Origin: Ichthyophis bannanicus
Lineage: Eukaryota > Chordata > Amphibia > Gymnophiona > Ichthyophiidae
Direction of reading: 5' to 3'
DNA length: 64,000 nucleotides
Assembly: GCA_033557465.1 (NCBI GenBank)
Contig: CM066033.1
Span: forward strand, 1,305,007,519-1,305,071,518
A program made the position numbers and the translations under genes. Numbering within the stretch: position 1 is the stretch's first letter; every line of letters starts with the position of its first letter. This document shows positions 18,321 to 30,639 of the stretch, piece after piece. The notes beneath the pieces are model-generated. The model ran no database searches. It saw only the letters and a list, made by a program, of their open reading frames with translations, and was not told the origin of the DNA.

Positions 18321-21300
18321 ATGGAAAAGCCAACTAGTGGTTTTAAAAAATGTACTAAGTGTGGCGGTACCATTTCCATCACTGACACCCATGATTGGTG
18401 TCTAAAATGTTTAGGACCTGATCATTCTCCAACTCAATGTCTCTCCTGCATGGGGGATGACCAAAAGAGGAAGAAAGAAACGGGCGGCAAAGCTCGGTAC
18501 CTTCTTTTCTTCAGATGCCAGATCCATTGCATCAACATCGTCAAGGGCCTCTTCTTCCTCCCATGGATCTCAGGTAACTAAACATAAAAGCCGGTCCTCA
18601 AAGAGTAGCTCTCCTGCTAAGCATCAAGAGGCCATTGGCATTGCCCTTGAGGGAACCACACAGGCAAAACAGACCCGGCGGGAGGCTTCGGCTTCCAAAG
18701 CATCGATGGGGCTTCAGGATGTTCTCAAGGCCTCAACCTCGCAAGAACTACCTGTGCCATGCTCAGGGGTTCCGGCCGTCCTTACCAGTACCGACACCCA
18801 GGCATCGGCAGCGATAATAGACCAGAGGTTCCTCGCTATCGAGTGCAGTATTGCAGGTCGTCTTTCGGTTGCGGTACCTGTGGTCCCAAGGGCACCGGTG
18901 CCGACACCGATGCCGGTACCGACACCGATGCCGGTACCGGCCCTGGTTCGAACTCTTCCCATGCCATCTCTGGCTGGAGTGGACAAAATGATATCGGGTC
19001 ACCTCGGTACCGACTTCGATCGGTACCGGGATCGTGCTTTGCAAGAGCATCAGGGTCAGGAATACTTCGATTCCTCCGATTCCAAAGCCTCTTAACAATT
19101 CTGCTAGCACTAGAGGGTTTCTCCTAGAAGATCCCTCTTCTCCCCAACGCAGAATGTCACCTCCAGAGGACATGTCATTTCAGGATTTCATCTGTGATAT
19201 GGCCAAAGGTCTTACAATCACAGTAGCTCCTGAAGAGGAACCCAGAGCAAAGGAATTGGAAATTCTCCAATATCCTAAAGCTCCTAAGGAGGCAGCTACC
19301 TGCCTATCCAAGAAATTCTGCATAGCTTGATGCTCAGAATGTGGGAGACACCTCTGACTACTTCTCCTCACTCTAGGAGACTTGATACTATGTATCGAGT
19401 TCCACCATGTCCTGGATTTCAGAAAACTCAGCTGCCACACCATTCAATGGTAGTGGAATCAGCCATGTTGTTGTTAAGTGCCGTCGAGTCGGAGTCGACT
19501 CAGGGCAACCCTCTGGATAGCTATCCTAAATTGTGTTCGGTCTTCAGTCAGGCGGCTCATTGTTGTCAGACTGGTACCCGTAGCTGCTGTTATTGTATCA
19601 ATCCATCTCATTGCTGGCCTTCCTCTTTTGCGTTGACCTTCTATCATGCCAAGCATGATGTCTTTCTCTAATAATATCTCTCAACGCATGATGTGTCCAA
19701 AGTATGAAAGTTGAAGTCTTGTCGTCTGAGCTTCTAAAGAAAGCTTAGGTTTGATCTCCTCTAGTACCGACTGGTTTGTTCTTCGGGCAGTCCATGGTAT
19801 ACACAGTATTCGCCGCCAGCACCATAATTCAAAGGCATCAATTTTCTTCCTGTCTGTCTTTTTCACTGTCCAGCTTTCACATCCATATGATGTTATTGAA
19901 AATACCATGGCTTGAACAAGTCCAATCTTTGTATGGAGAGAAACATCTCTGCTCTTGAGAATCTTATCTAGGTCTTTCATAGCCATTCTGCCAAGAGCAA
20001 TGCGTCGTTTGATTTCTTGACGGCTTGTTGCTTCTTTATTGATAGTTGATCCAAGTAGGTTAAAGTTGTTCACAATTTCAATTTCTTCTCCAACGATGAA
20101 CCTGTTGATTATGCCAGTTGTCATGATCTTTGTCTTCTTTACATTAAGGTGCAGGCCCATTTTGAGACTGTTCTTTGATTGTGAGAAGCAAATGTTTCAG
20201 ATCATCTTCACTTTTAGCCAGTAATGTAGTATCATCAGCATAGCGAAGGTTGTTGAGTCTTCCACCAATCTTCACACCTCTGTTGTCTTCATACAATCCT
20301 GCTTCTCTGATTGGTTCTGCATATAAATTAAACAGGTAGGGGGAAAGTATGCAGCCTTGTCTTACACCTTTGCTTATTTTAAACCATTCTGTTTCTCTTG
20401 TTCCGTTCGAACTGTTGCTTCTTGATCAATGTACAGATTGCGCAAGAGAACGATCAGGTGTTCTGGTATACCCATGCTTCTTAATGTGGCCCAGAGTTTC
20501 TCATGGTTTACACAGTCAAAAGCCTTGTTATAGTCGATAAAGCACAAATAGATATCCTTTTGGTATTCTTTAGTCTTTTCAAGGATCCATCTCACATCCG
20601 CAATGTCTCTCGTTTCTCGCCCTTTCCTGAACCCTGCTTGCACTTCAGGTAGTTCTTGTTCCAGGTATGGTTGTAGTCTCTTTTGAATAATCTTCAGTAG
20701 AATCTTGCTGGCATGTGGGATCAGAGCGCTTGTTCGATAATTTCCAGTCAGTTGGATCACCTGTCTTTAGTATTGGTACAAACACAGATCTTTTCCAGTC
20801 AGTTGGCCATGATGATGTCTTCCATATTTCTTGGCAGAGCCTTGTAAGTATGGTAACAGCTGCATCAGATTGCTGCAGTACTTCTATAGGAATGCTATCA
20901 ATGCCTGGTGCTTTGTTCTTTGATAAGGCTTTCAATGCTGCTTCAACTTCTTTCATCACCAATGGTTCCCGATCATAAGGTAGAGGTTGAAACGGCTGTT
21001 GGTCCACTTGATATGGAATCAGCCATGCGTAGGATGAAAAGTGCAAAGAGGCATGCATCCAATCCTCCAGGTCGTGAATGCAGGACTCTGGATGCTTTTG
21101 GACGCAGAACTTTTCAAGCTTCCATGCTTTCAGCTAGGATCAGTTCATATATCCTATATATGGGAATGTTCCTTAAGGAAGTCACAGGAGACTTGGAACT
21201 TATGAGCCCATTTCTCCCAGATGATAAGAGACAAGATTTTCTTGCTCTAGTTAAACATGCTCAGAATGTCTCCAAGTTTGTCAATCGTGCAGCCTTTGAC

Positions 21301-21700
21301 TGCTTTGAATGCATCAGCAGAACTTCTGCTATTGCCATTGGCGAACGACGGATTGCCTGGCTACAGGCATCAGACTTGGAGACGTGGGTACAGGACAAGT
21401 TAGGCAACATTCCTTGCAAGGGGAGAATCTCTTCGGCAAGAACTGGCAGGAAAAGGCTAACGAGTTAGATGCTGACAATTCTACCTTAGATTGTCAAAGT
21501 CTACAGCCATTCCAGCCAAAAGGAAGCCTTATAAAAATCCTCTTTTAGCAAAAAGAGGAAGTTTTATCCTTCCTATACCCAGCAGAGTCAGACTCCAGGT
21601 CAGGTTGCCCAAAAGGGACAAACTAGACAGCAAAAGAAACCAAAAGCCCCGAGAGCCCAACCAGCTCTCCAGGTTCAGCTCCCTCAAGGGCTTTGACTCC
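18321..21700 (+). pseudogene. gag-like ORF1 of DIRS-A3, frameshifted and split by RTE
   Basis: The ATG at 18321 opens MEKPTSGFKKCTKC with the same Cys/His array as A2. The frame shifts near 18470 (Ser-rich part 18457-19095), and again near 19090. It continues to 19467, resumes after the RTE insert at 21014, and runs through ASMLSARISSYILYMGMF to a basic tail near 21700. Multiple breaks; non-functional. Confidence 0.82.
19468..21013 (-). mobile_element. RTE-clade (BovB-like) LINE, 3' fragment
   Basis: Flanked by a perfect 14-bp duplication, tggaatcagccatg, at 19454-19467 and 21014-21027. Minus-strand pieces encode an RTE reverse transcriptase in several frames. These include APGIDSIPIEVL, VQAGFRKGRETRDIADVRWI, YLCFIDYNKAFDCVNHEKLW and LNVKKTKIMTTG; then the C-terminal SYGCESWTVKKTDRKKIDAFELWCWRR and KRGRPAMRWID. 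The 3' end carries the tail block aagtgccgtcgagtcg, familiar from BovB/RTE and the SINEs it mobilises. 5'-truncated, with frameshifts; the catalytic YADD lies in a damaged stretch near 20240. Confidence 0.9.
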
Positions 21701-21783
21701 TTCCTAGAGAGCTTTGCCTTCCTGTCTCTGAGGGGTCCCCAGCTCCCCAATATTCTGGGCAGGTTATGCCACTTTGTCAATAG

Positions 21784-23614
21784 ATGGCATCAGATAACAA
21801 CAGAAGATTGGACTTTGTCCATTGTATGAGAGGATTACAAACTTCATTTTCACAGCATACCCCCTCCTACAATTCTAAAGCAATTCAATTCACAAACCTG
21901 TGCAGACAATCTGCTAGATCACGAGGTCTCCACACTTCTTGCCCAAGGGGCAATAGAGGAAGTACTCATTTTTCAACAGGGGACTGGGTTCTACTCCCCC
22001 TATTTTCTTATTCCAAAGAAAACAGGGGGACACAGAGCCATTCTAGATCTCAGAGAATTGAACAAATATCTGTTTCGAGAGAAATTCAAAATGATTTCTC
22101 TAGGAACTCTTCTGCCATACCTTCAAAGCCAGGACTGGCTTTGCTCTCTAGACTTAAAGGATGCATACACTCACATCCTCATCCATCCAGATCACAGTAA
22201 ATTTTTACGTTACCTTTTCAGGGGAAGACATTTCCAGTACAGGGTTCTTCCTTTTGGTCTGGCTTCAGCACCAAGGATGTTCACGAAATGCATGGCAGTA
22301 GTAGCGGCATTTCTACGAACCCTAGGGATTTTTGTCTTCCCTTACTTAGACGACTGGCTCATTCGAGCCTCCACAGTTGCAGAGGCCAGCACTGCACTGT
22401 CCCGTACAATGCGAATTCTCCAATACTTGGGATTGGTAATGAGACTTCGGGAAGTTTAACTAGTTCCTTCCCAATGCCTAGAATTCATAGGAGCCTGTCT
22501 GGATACCAGACAGGCAAGGGCTTTCCTCCCTCGATCCCGTTGTCTTCGCATTATGCAGGTAGCTTCCCAAGCAGCAGGCAAATCCTCCCTAACTGCTCGG
22601 GAGCTACTGCAGTTACTGGGACACATGGCATCCACAGTTCATGTAGTCCCATATGCTCACCGCCACATGCAAGCAGCTTAGTGGACCCTCTCCACACAGT
22701 GGACACAGGCCACGGGTCATTTGTCGGACAGAATAACAATCTCTCAATGACTAATTTTGTCCCTCCAATGGTGGCATCACTAGAAAATCTGACAGTGGTG
22801 TCTCCTTTCCATCAACCCCTCTTTCAGGCCACCCTAACAACAGATGCATCACAGGTGGGTTGGGGAGCACACCTGAATCATCTCTCTACACAGGGCACCT
22901 GGACTCCACAGGAGGATGGTTTACACATAAACCTCCTGGAAATAAGAGCAATCTGTTTAGCTCTTCGAATGTTCCACGCCCAGCTCAGCTACAAGACAGT
23001 CCTAGTCGAGACGGACAATCAGGTAGCCATGTTCTATGTGAACAAGCAGGGCGGAATGGGCTCTCTGTTATGCAACGAAGCTTTATGACGGGGCCCTCGC
23101 CAGAGAGCATCAAATTCACCTTCTAGTGGTATATCTTCCAGGCATTCAAAACCTTTGGGCAGACAAACTCAGTCGAGTACTGCTACCTCATGAATGGTCA
23201 CTCTACCTAGACCAGGTGGCAAAGATATTTCATCTCTGGGGCACTCCAGACATAGACCTCTTTGCAAGTCCACTGAATGCCAAACTTCCCTGCTTCTGTT
23301 CCAGGATTCCGGCTCACAATTGTCAGGCAAGGGATGCCTTCCTCCTTCACTGGGGTCAGGAGTTCCTTTATGCCTTCCCACCCATTCCCCTCATCCCCAA
23401 AACACTTTTCAAGCTTCAGAGAGACAGGGGTCGCATGATTCTCGTAGCACCACGATGGCCACGCCAAACGTGGTATTCCCTGCTTCTGCATCTCTCTCAA
23501 GCGGCACCTCTGGAGTTAGGACATGCTCCAGATCTCCTTTCCCAGGAGAATGGGATGCTATGGCACCCGAATCCCCAGTCCCTGCATCTCACGGCCTGGT
23601 TTCTGAAGGCTTAG
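21784..23614 (+). pseudogene. RT-RNase H-methyltransferase of DIRS-A3
   Basis: RT motifs are readable at 22058-22459: SLDLKDAYTHI, VLPFGLASAPRMF and FPYLDDWLIRA. A frame loss follows at about 22450. RNase H pieces are TTDASQVGWGAHL and TDNQVAMFYVNKQGG near 22840-23060. The methyltransferase-like part is at 23126-23614 (DIDLFASPLNAKLP, APRWPRQTW). At least three breaks against A2, so not translatable as one protein. Confidence 0.82.
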
Positions 23615-23619
23615 ACCTC

Positions 23620-24132
23620 CAGGATTTCAACCTGTCCCAGCAGGTAAAAGATATCCTTCAGGCTTCTAGGAAACTTTTCACAAGATCTTATGCCTTCAAG
23701 TGGAAACGTTTTACTGTATGGTGCTCCAAGAAGGGATTAAACCCCCTAGTCATACCCTTAGAATCAATACTAGAGTATCTCCTTCACTTATCGAATTCTG
23801 GGTTACAGACCAATTCAGTAAGAGTCCATCTTAGTGCAATTGCAGCTTTTTATAGGCCTCTAAATGGACAACCAATTTCCTCTCATCCACTCCATATCAA
23901 GATTTATGAGAGGCCTTTTATTAACTAAACCTCCCATCAAGCCACCACCGGTGGCATGGGATCTAAATCTAGTTCTCGGGCAGCTCATGAAGCCCCTTTT
24001 GAGCCTTTAGCCACTGCAGCTCTTAAGTTTTTGACCTGGAAGGTCATCTTCCTAATTGCAATCACCTCTGCCCATCGCATCTGTGAACTGCAAGCTTTAG
24101 TGGCTGATCCTCCTTATACTAGGTTTCATCAT
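23620..24132 (+). pseudogene. Tyrosine recombinase of DIRS-A3, N-terminal part (split by CR1b)
   Basis: Contains DFNLSQQVKDILQASRKLF and TSAHRICELQAL, where A2 has SARRISEL: the first Arg is His here and Ser is Cys, while the Arg next to Ile-Cys/Ser-Glu remains. The reading stops at aggtttcatcat, exactly where CR1b enters, and the rest resumes at 27659. A frameshift lies near 23910-23950. Confidence 0.82.
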
Positions 24133-24307
24133 AAGAACATATAAGAACATAAGATATGCCATACTGGGTCAGACCAAGGTCCATCAAGCCCAGTATCCTG
24201 TTTCCAACAGTGGCCAATCTAGGTCATACGTACCTAGCAGTTTCCCCAAAAGACACAGGTTACACAATGCTTGTACTGGGTCAAGCATTGATATCCTGGG
24301 TCCCCTC

Positions 24308-27188
24308 TTAATAATGGTTTATGGACTTTTCCTCCAGGAACTTGTCCAAACCTTTTTTAAACCCAGCTACACTAACAGCCTTTACTACATCCTCCGGTAA
24401 CAAATTCCAGAGTTTGATTACACGTTGAGTGAAAAAATATTTTCTTTTATTAGTCTTAAATAGTTTACCCTGTAGCTTCATTGCATGTCCCCTAGTCTGT
24501 CTATATTCTGATAACGTAAACAATCGATCTATATTTACCCGTTCTACTCCGTTCATTAATTTATAGACTTCTATCATATCTCCCCTCAGCCGTTTCTTTT
24601 CCAGGTTAAAGAGCCCTAACCTTTTTAGCCTTTCTTCATAGGAGTATCCTTCCATCCCCTTTACCATTTTGGTGGCTCTTCTCTGAACCTTTTCTAATAA
24701 CGCTATATCCTTTTTAAGATACGGCGACCAGAATTGCACACAATATTCAAGGTGCGGTCTCACCATGGAACGATATAGAGGCATTATAATATCTTTTGTT
24801 TTATTTTCCATTCCTTTCCTTATCATACCTAGCATTCTATTTGCTCTCTTGGCTGCCGCTGCACACTGGGCCGAGGGTTTTAACATGTTATCCACAATGA
24901 CGCCTAAATCATTTTCCTGTGTGGTGGTTCCTAAAGTGGAACCTTGCATCGTGTAACCATAGTTTGGGTTGTTCTTCCCTAGGTGCATAACTTTGCACTT
25001 GTCCACATGAAATTTCATCTGCCATTTTAATGCCCAGTCTTCCAATTTATCAAGATCCTCTTGCAATTTTCCACAATCCTCTCGGGTTTTAACAACTTTA
25101 AATAGTTTTGTGTCATCTGCAAATTTGATAACCTCACTCGTTATTCCACTTTCCAGGTCATTTATGAATATGTCAAAAAGCAGAGGACCCAGCACAGATC
25201 CCTGGGGTACACCACTATTCACCTTTCTCCATTGGGAAAATTGGCCATTTAGCCCTACCCTCTGCTTTCTATCTTTTAACCAGTTCCTGATCCACAGTAG
25301 TACACTGCCTCCTATCCCATGACTCTTTAGTTTTGCCAAAAGTCTCTGATGAGGGACCTTGTCAAAGGCTTTCTGAAAGTCCAGATACACTATATCAACC
25401 GACTCACCTTTGTCCACCTGTTTATTCACACCTTCAAAAAAACATAACAGATTAGTAAGGCAAGATCTTCCTTGTCGAAAGCCATGTTGGCTGTCTCCCA
25501 TTAGGCCATGACTATCTAAATGCTGAATAATTTTATTCTTTATGATGGTTTCTACCATTTTTCCCGGTACTGACGTCAGGCTCACCGGTCTGTAGTTTCC
25601 CGGATCACCCCTGGAACCCTTTTTAAAAATTGGTGTTACATTGGCTATCCTCCAATCTTCAGGAATTAGAGATGATTTTAATGATAGTTCAGAGATTACT
25701 AATAGCAGGTCTGCAATCTCATATTTCAGTTCTTTCAACACCCTTGGATGTATACCATCCGGCCCAGGTGATTTGCTACTCTTCAGTTTGTCTAATAGTT
25801 GTAATACATCTTCCCGATGTATCGATATTTCCTTCAACTCTTCTGCACCTTTAAATACCACTTCAGTCATGGGTAACATCCCTATATCTTCCTCAGTAAA
25901 GACCGAAGCAAAGAATTCATTCAGTCTCTCTGCTATCGCCTTGTCACCTCTTAGTGCCCCTTTAACGCCTCTATCATCTAATGGACCAACTGACTCTCTC
26001 ACAGGTTTTTGCTGCGAATGTACTTGAAAAAATCTTTATTTCGCGTTTTTGCTTCCGCAGCAAGCTTCTCAAATTCTCCCTTTTCCTGCTTTATTAATGC
26101 CTTGCATTTGACTTGCCAGTGCTTGTGCTGTTTCCAGGTTTCGTCGTTTGGCTCTTTTTTTCTATTTCCTGAAAGATGCTTTTTTGGCAACAACAGCCTC
26201 TCTGACCTCACCTTTAAACCATGCTGGCAGTTTTTTTGACTTCCTTCCACTTTTCTTAAAGCGTGGAATAAAGCTGGCTTGGGCTTCCAAGATAGTATTT
26301 TTAAACAACACCCAAGCTTGATGTAAGTCTTTAACCTTTGCAACTGCTCCTTTTAGTTTTTTCTTAACTGTTCTCATTTTATCATAGTCTCCCTTTCGAA
26401 AGTTAAAAGGTAGTACTGTGGATTTCCTTACTATCCCTCCTCCACTAATTAAATCAAAGGCGATCATGCTATGATCACTATTGCCAAGTGGCCCCAACAC
26501 CCTTATCTCTTGCACTACATCTGGTGTTCCACTAAGGACTAGGTCTAATATTGCTTCCCCTCTGGTTGGTTCATGAATCAGCTGCTCCAAGAAGCAGTCA
26601 TTTATTTCATCTAGGAACTTTATCTCCCTAGCATGTCCTGCTGTGACACTGACCCAGTCGATACCAGGGTAATTGAAATCACCCATTATTATTACTGCAC
26701 TGTAACTTTTGCTAGCTTCCTTGATTTCTTTGAGCATTTCATCATCCATTTGTTCATTCTGGCCAGGCGGACGATAGTACACCCCCACTGCCATCGCCTT
26801 CCCCTTTTTACATGGAATTTCAATCCATAGAGATTCTACAGCAAATCTTGTTTCCTGCAAAACTTTAATCCTTTCTGACTCAATGCCCTCTCTAACATAG
26901 AGCGCAACCCCTCCACCAATTTGACCAGCTCTATCATTACGATACAGTTTGTACCCAGGTATCAGTGTCCCACTGGTTGTCCTCCTTCCACCATGTCTCT
27001 GATATTCCAATCATATCTAACCTCTCGTTTAGTGCTATATATTCTAACGCTCCCATCTTATTTTGTAGACTTCTAGCATTTGCATACAAGCATTTTAGAG
27101 ACTGTATTTTATTCATATTAATTTGGCTATTGGTAGGCATGGGTAATTTGGGATCTTTAAGCTCTGTCTGCTCCATACTTGAGGGCAT
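24308..27188 (-). pseudogene. CR1b ORF2: endonuclease and reverse transcriptase
   Basis: Apurinic-type endonuclease: LKCLYANARSLQNK, then IGISETWW, GYKLYRNDRAGQIGGGVALYVR, IIMGDFNYPGIDW and GNSDHSMIAF. A one-base shift lies at about 26945-26960 and another near 26000-26160 in the linker. RT occupies 24308-26002 without a stop: SPGPDGIHPRVLK, DWRIANVTPIFKKG, NYRPVSLTS, YLDFQKAFDKVPH (motif A), GVPQGSVLGPLLF, FADDTKLF (catalytic) and the C-terminal VQRRATKM. The RT half is the best-preserved LINE polymerase in the window. Mobilises CR1 by target-primed reverse transcription; dead here because of the shifts and the lost ORF1 start. Confidence 0.9.
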
Positions 27189-27227
27189 TTGGGATTTTTG
27201 GAACCTCTCTGCTTTTTGTAGTATCCT

Positions 27228-27653
27228 TCAAGGATACATTCTTCCGAACCATGCGCTCTTGGGCGACTGTCGGCTTTCCCCTATCTCCTTTTTAAAGGTT
27301 AATGCCAGCAGCCTGGTTCCATCCCGGTTAAGGTGATGCCCATCCCTTCGGAAGAGCCCCTCCTTTCCCCAGAATGTTCCCCAGTTCCTAACAAATCCAA
27401 ACCCCTCATCTCTGCACCATTGTCTCATCCACACATTGAGACTCCGGAGCTCTGCCTGCCTTTTGGGTCCTGTGCGTGGAATGGGAAGCATTTCGGAGAA
27501 CGCTACCCTGGAAGTTCTGGATTTCAACTTCCTACCTAAAAGCCTAAATTTAGCTTCCAGAACCTCCCTACCATATTTTCCTATGTCATTGGTACCGACA
27601 TGTACCAAGACAGCAGACTCCTCCCCAGCACTATCTAAGACCTTATCTAGGTG
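27228..27653 (-). pseudogene. CR1b ORF1 C-terminal esterase-like domain (5'-truncated)
   Basis: Minus-strand frame with SGNH/GDSL-type motifs: VLVHVGTNDIGKYG (Gly-Thr-Asn-Asp block) and RRDGHHLNRDGTRLL (Asp-x-x-His block). CR1 ORF1 proteins are known to carry an esterase domain next to a nucleic-acid-binding part; the N-terminal portion is missing. The open frame continues about 33 bases into DIRS sequence, making an accidental chimeric start at 27686. Confidence 0.82.
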
Positions 27654-27658
27654 ATCAT

Positions 27659-28170
27659 GATAAGGTTTTTCTTCGAACTCACCCACATTTTATGCCAAAG
27701 GTGGTTTCGCCTTTTCATTTAAATCAATCAATTTACCTTCTTGTATTTTTTCCGAGGCCTCACACCTCTAATGCAGAAAGAAACCTTCATACTTTGGATT
27801 GTAAAATGGCCTTGGCCTTTTACATACAAAGAACACAGCGACATAGAAAGTCTTCACAACTTTTTATAGCTTTTGACCCTAGTCATTTGGGACTTCCAGT
27901 CTCCAAAAGAACTTTATCTAAATGGATTGCCCAATGCATATCCTTTACTTATGAGAGTAAGGGTCTTCCTCTTCAGGACCATGTCACAGCTCATAATGTG
28001 AGAGCCATGGCAGCCTCTATGGCTAATCTCCACTGTCTATGGATGACATTTGTCGAGCAGCCACCTGGGCTTCGGTACACACCTTCACAGCCCACTACTG
28101 CCTAGATAAAGCCTCCCGTCGGGATGCCTTCTTTGGCCAAGCTGTTCTTCAAAATCTCTTTCAAACCTAA
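27659..28170 (+). pseudogene. Tyrosine recombinase of DIRS-A3, C-terminal part
   Basis: Resumes after CR1b with a DKV motif, then MPKVVSPFHLNQ, AHNVRAMAAS (His-x-x-Arg kept) and a frame break near 28040. Out-of-phase remains of ATWASVHTF and AHYCLDKASRRDAFF follow; the Tyr codon is present near 28096. Confidence 0.82.
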
Positions 28171-28300
28171 ACCAACTCCTACCCACCAACCCTGGTGGGA
28201 TGCCAGAGATCCATGGGAGGAAGGATTCTCACCTTCCACGGTGGCACCTTCCTGGGGCTATCTCCCTGGCATCTTCAGCTAGGGAGTCCCCATATGTGAG

Positions 28301-28389
28301 GACTACATTCCTGCTTGTTCCTGGAGATAGCGTAGTTATTCACCTATAACAGGTGATCTCCGGAAACAGCAGGAATTTAGTCCTCACAA
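28301..28389. repeat. DIRS-A3 internal complementary region
   Basis: Left-end complement up to 28328, right-end complement from 28329. Diverged by a few bases from A1 and A2. Confidence 0.88.
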
Positions 28390-28645
28390 CCCGCCCACCT
28401 CCCCTAGGAGTTCTCTCTCTCTCTCTCTCTCTTTCCTTCCTCTCTCCCTCTATCCTTTCACTCAGCTACTAACTTAACTGAAGAGGGACAGTTGGAAAGG
28501 CGGGAAGGCAGCGCGCATGTGGTGAGGGATGCTCCCAGAAGCATTTCTATTGGACGCTGGGGAGCATTCCTGCACAGGCTCCGTATGTGAGGACTAAATT
28601 CCTGCTGTTCCCGGAGATCGCCTATTACAGGTGAGTAACTACGCT

Positions 28646-29868
28646 ATCTGGATTTTCAGAAAGCCTTTGATAAGGTTCCTCATGAGAGACGTTTGGCAAA
28701 ATTGGGATAGGAGTCAGTGTATTGTTATGTATCAGGAACTGGTTAAAAGATAGAAAGCAGAGGGTAGGGCTAAATGGCCAATTTTCTCAATGGAGAAAAG
28801 TGAATAGTGGAGTACTCCAAGGATCTTTGCTGGTCCGCTGCTTTTTAACATATTCGTAAATGACCTGTTAATGGGAATAACGAGTAAGGTAATCAAATTT
28901 GCAGATGACACAAAATTATTCAAAGTTGTTGAAACCATGAGAATTGTGAAAAATTGCAAGAACATCTTGATAAATTGGAAGACTGGGCATCCAAATGGCT
29001 GATGAAACTTAATGTGGACAAGTGCACAGTTATGCACCCAGGAAAGAACAACCCAAACTATGGGTTATATGATGCAAGGTTCCACATTAGGAACCACCAC
29101 CCAGGAAAAAGATTTAGGCGTCATCGTGGATAACATGTTGAAACCCTCCACCATGTGTGCAGCGGCGGCCAAGAGAGCAAACAGAATGCTAGGTATCATA
29201 AGGAAAGGAATGGAGAATAAAACAAAGGATATTATAATGCCTCTGTATTCCATGGAATATCGTGTGCAGTTCTGGTCACCGTATCTTAAAAAGGATATAG
29301 CATTATTAGAAAAGATACAGAGAAGAGCCACCAAAATGGTAAAGGGGATGGAAGGATACCCCTATGAAGAGAGGCTAAAAAGGTTAGGATTCTTCAACTT
29401 GGAAGAGACAGCTGAGGGGAGATATGATAGAGGTCTATAAATTAATGAATGGAGTGGAACGGGTAAATGTAGATCGATTGTTTTACCCCATCAAAATATA
29501 AAAAGACTAGGGGACATGCAATGAAGCTACAGGGTAACCTATTTAAGACTAATAAAATAAAATATTTTTTCACTCAATGTGTAATCAAATTCTGGAATTC
29601 ATTACCGGAGGATGTAGTAAAAGCTCTTAGTGTAGCTGGGTTTAAAAAAGGTTTGGACAAGTTCCTGGAGGAACGGTCCATAAACCATTATTAAAGGGGA
29701 CCCGGGATATCCACTGCTTGCCCCAATACAAGCATTGTGGAACCTGTATCTTTTAGGGAAACTGCTAGGTCCTTGTGACCTAGATTGGCCATTGTTGGAA
29801 ACAGGATACTGGCCTTTGAAGGACCTTGGTCTGACCCAGTATAACATGTTCTTATTTTCTTATGTTCT
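28646..29868 (+). mobile_element. CR1a, right half
   Basis: Resumes at atctggattttcagaaagcc and continues through decayed RT pieces (QQRVGLNGQFSQW-like, then KFADDTKLF in broken frames). It covers the C-terminal region at 29012-29440 and the 3' tail with gaccttggtctgacccagta and ttcttatgttctta. Stops and shifts throughout. Confidence 0.9.
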
Positions 29869-30191
29869 TACGACTAGGGAATGGAATGGATAACCTTGGT
29901 GGAGGGGGGAGAAAGAAGATACAAGTACACTTGTCTACTCTAGGTACTATGGTGCTTGATTATGGTTCTGTTCAAGCCCTGTTTTACTAAAACAACTCAG
30001 TTGATTTACTTTCAGCCATATACTTGTTCCAAATCTTTGATGCATGAGACTTAGAGCATGAACTGTTGTCTTACTTCAGCAGTTCTGCTGCAGTCTTAGT
30101 TCTGAAACTTGTCCTGGGAAAAGAAAATAAATTCAGCATAGCCAACTGCAAAGCCAACAGGGTTTAAATGATTTGCTTAGATGTGTAAAAG
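29869..30191. other. Unassigned, no gene seen
   Basis: About 320 bp between the CR1a tail and the Penelope-like element; no repeat family recognised. Confidence 0.5.
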
Positions 30192-30639
30192 TGATCATCA
30201 AAGATCCACCTAACCAAAGAGCAGATAATTAAAGAAATATTTTTATTAATAATTTTTATGTCGGATGGCCTGTCTAGGGGAAGGGACTACACCTCTCCCC
30301 TGTAACAGGCCCTCCTTTTAATATTTTTTAATTGAGACAAATGTTTTAAAATATAGCACTTAGCTTCTGGAACAAATTGTGAGGCATTCTACACACGACG
30401 TGCTACATGTTTCGAACTTCTAATCACTCGGTCCAATAAGCTCTGCTTCAGGTGCCGTATAGCCTATAGTTCACTGAAGACCTGTTGAGTGCTTATAAAA
30501 TGCAAAATAACCAGCTCTTTCCTTTTTATATTCAGCATCTGACATCATCCAAAGATGTTCCCTCTGAACCAGTTACCTCAAGCATGGCACCAATCACCAC
30601 AGAAGAGGTGATGGCCATATGCAAATGTGTCCATTCAGA

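Larger units (their letters stand above)
24133..27653 (-). mobile_element. CR1b: long CR1 LINE in DIRS-A3
   Basis: The 3' end, with repeated agaacataagaacata, lies at the left; the 5' end is at the right, inside ORF1. A 5-bp atcat at 24128-24132 and 27654-27658 may be the target duplication. On removal the recombinase codons rejoin in frame (RFHH then DKV). About 3.5 kb long: 5'-truncated, but with nearly all of ORF2. Confidence 0.93.
17938..28645 (+). mobile_element. DIRS-A3, inserted in CR1a and itself hit twice
   Basis: Left end atcttcaggaac, right end gtaactacgct, ICR at 28301-28389. About 5.6 kb of DIRS sequence is expanded by an RTE insert (19468-21013) and CR1b (24133-27653). The termini are related to A1 and A2 but more diverged. 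Removing it rejoins CR1a exactly. Confidence 0.93.

Noticed and set aside
30380..30480. Hammerhead ribozyme in the Penelope-like tail
   Set aside because: The minus strand has ctgaag and gaaac phrases reminiscent of PLE hammerheads, but the core ctgatga is not intact and I could not pair the three stems.
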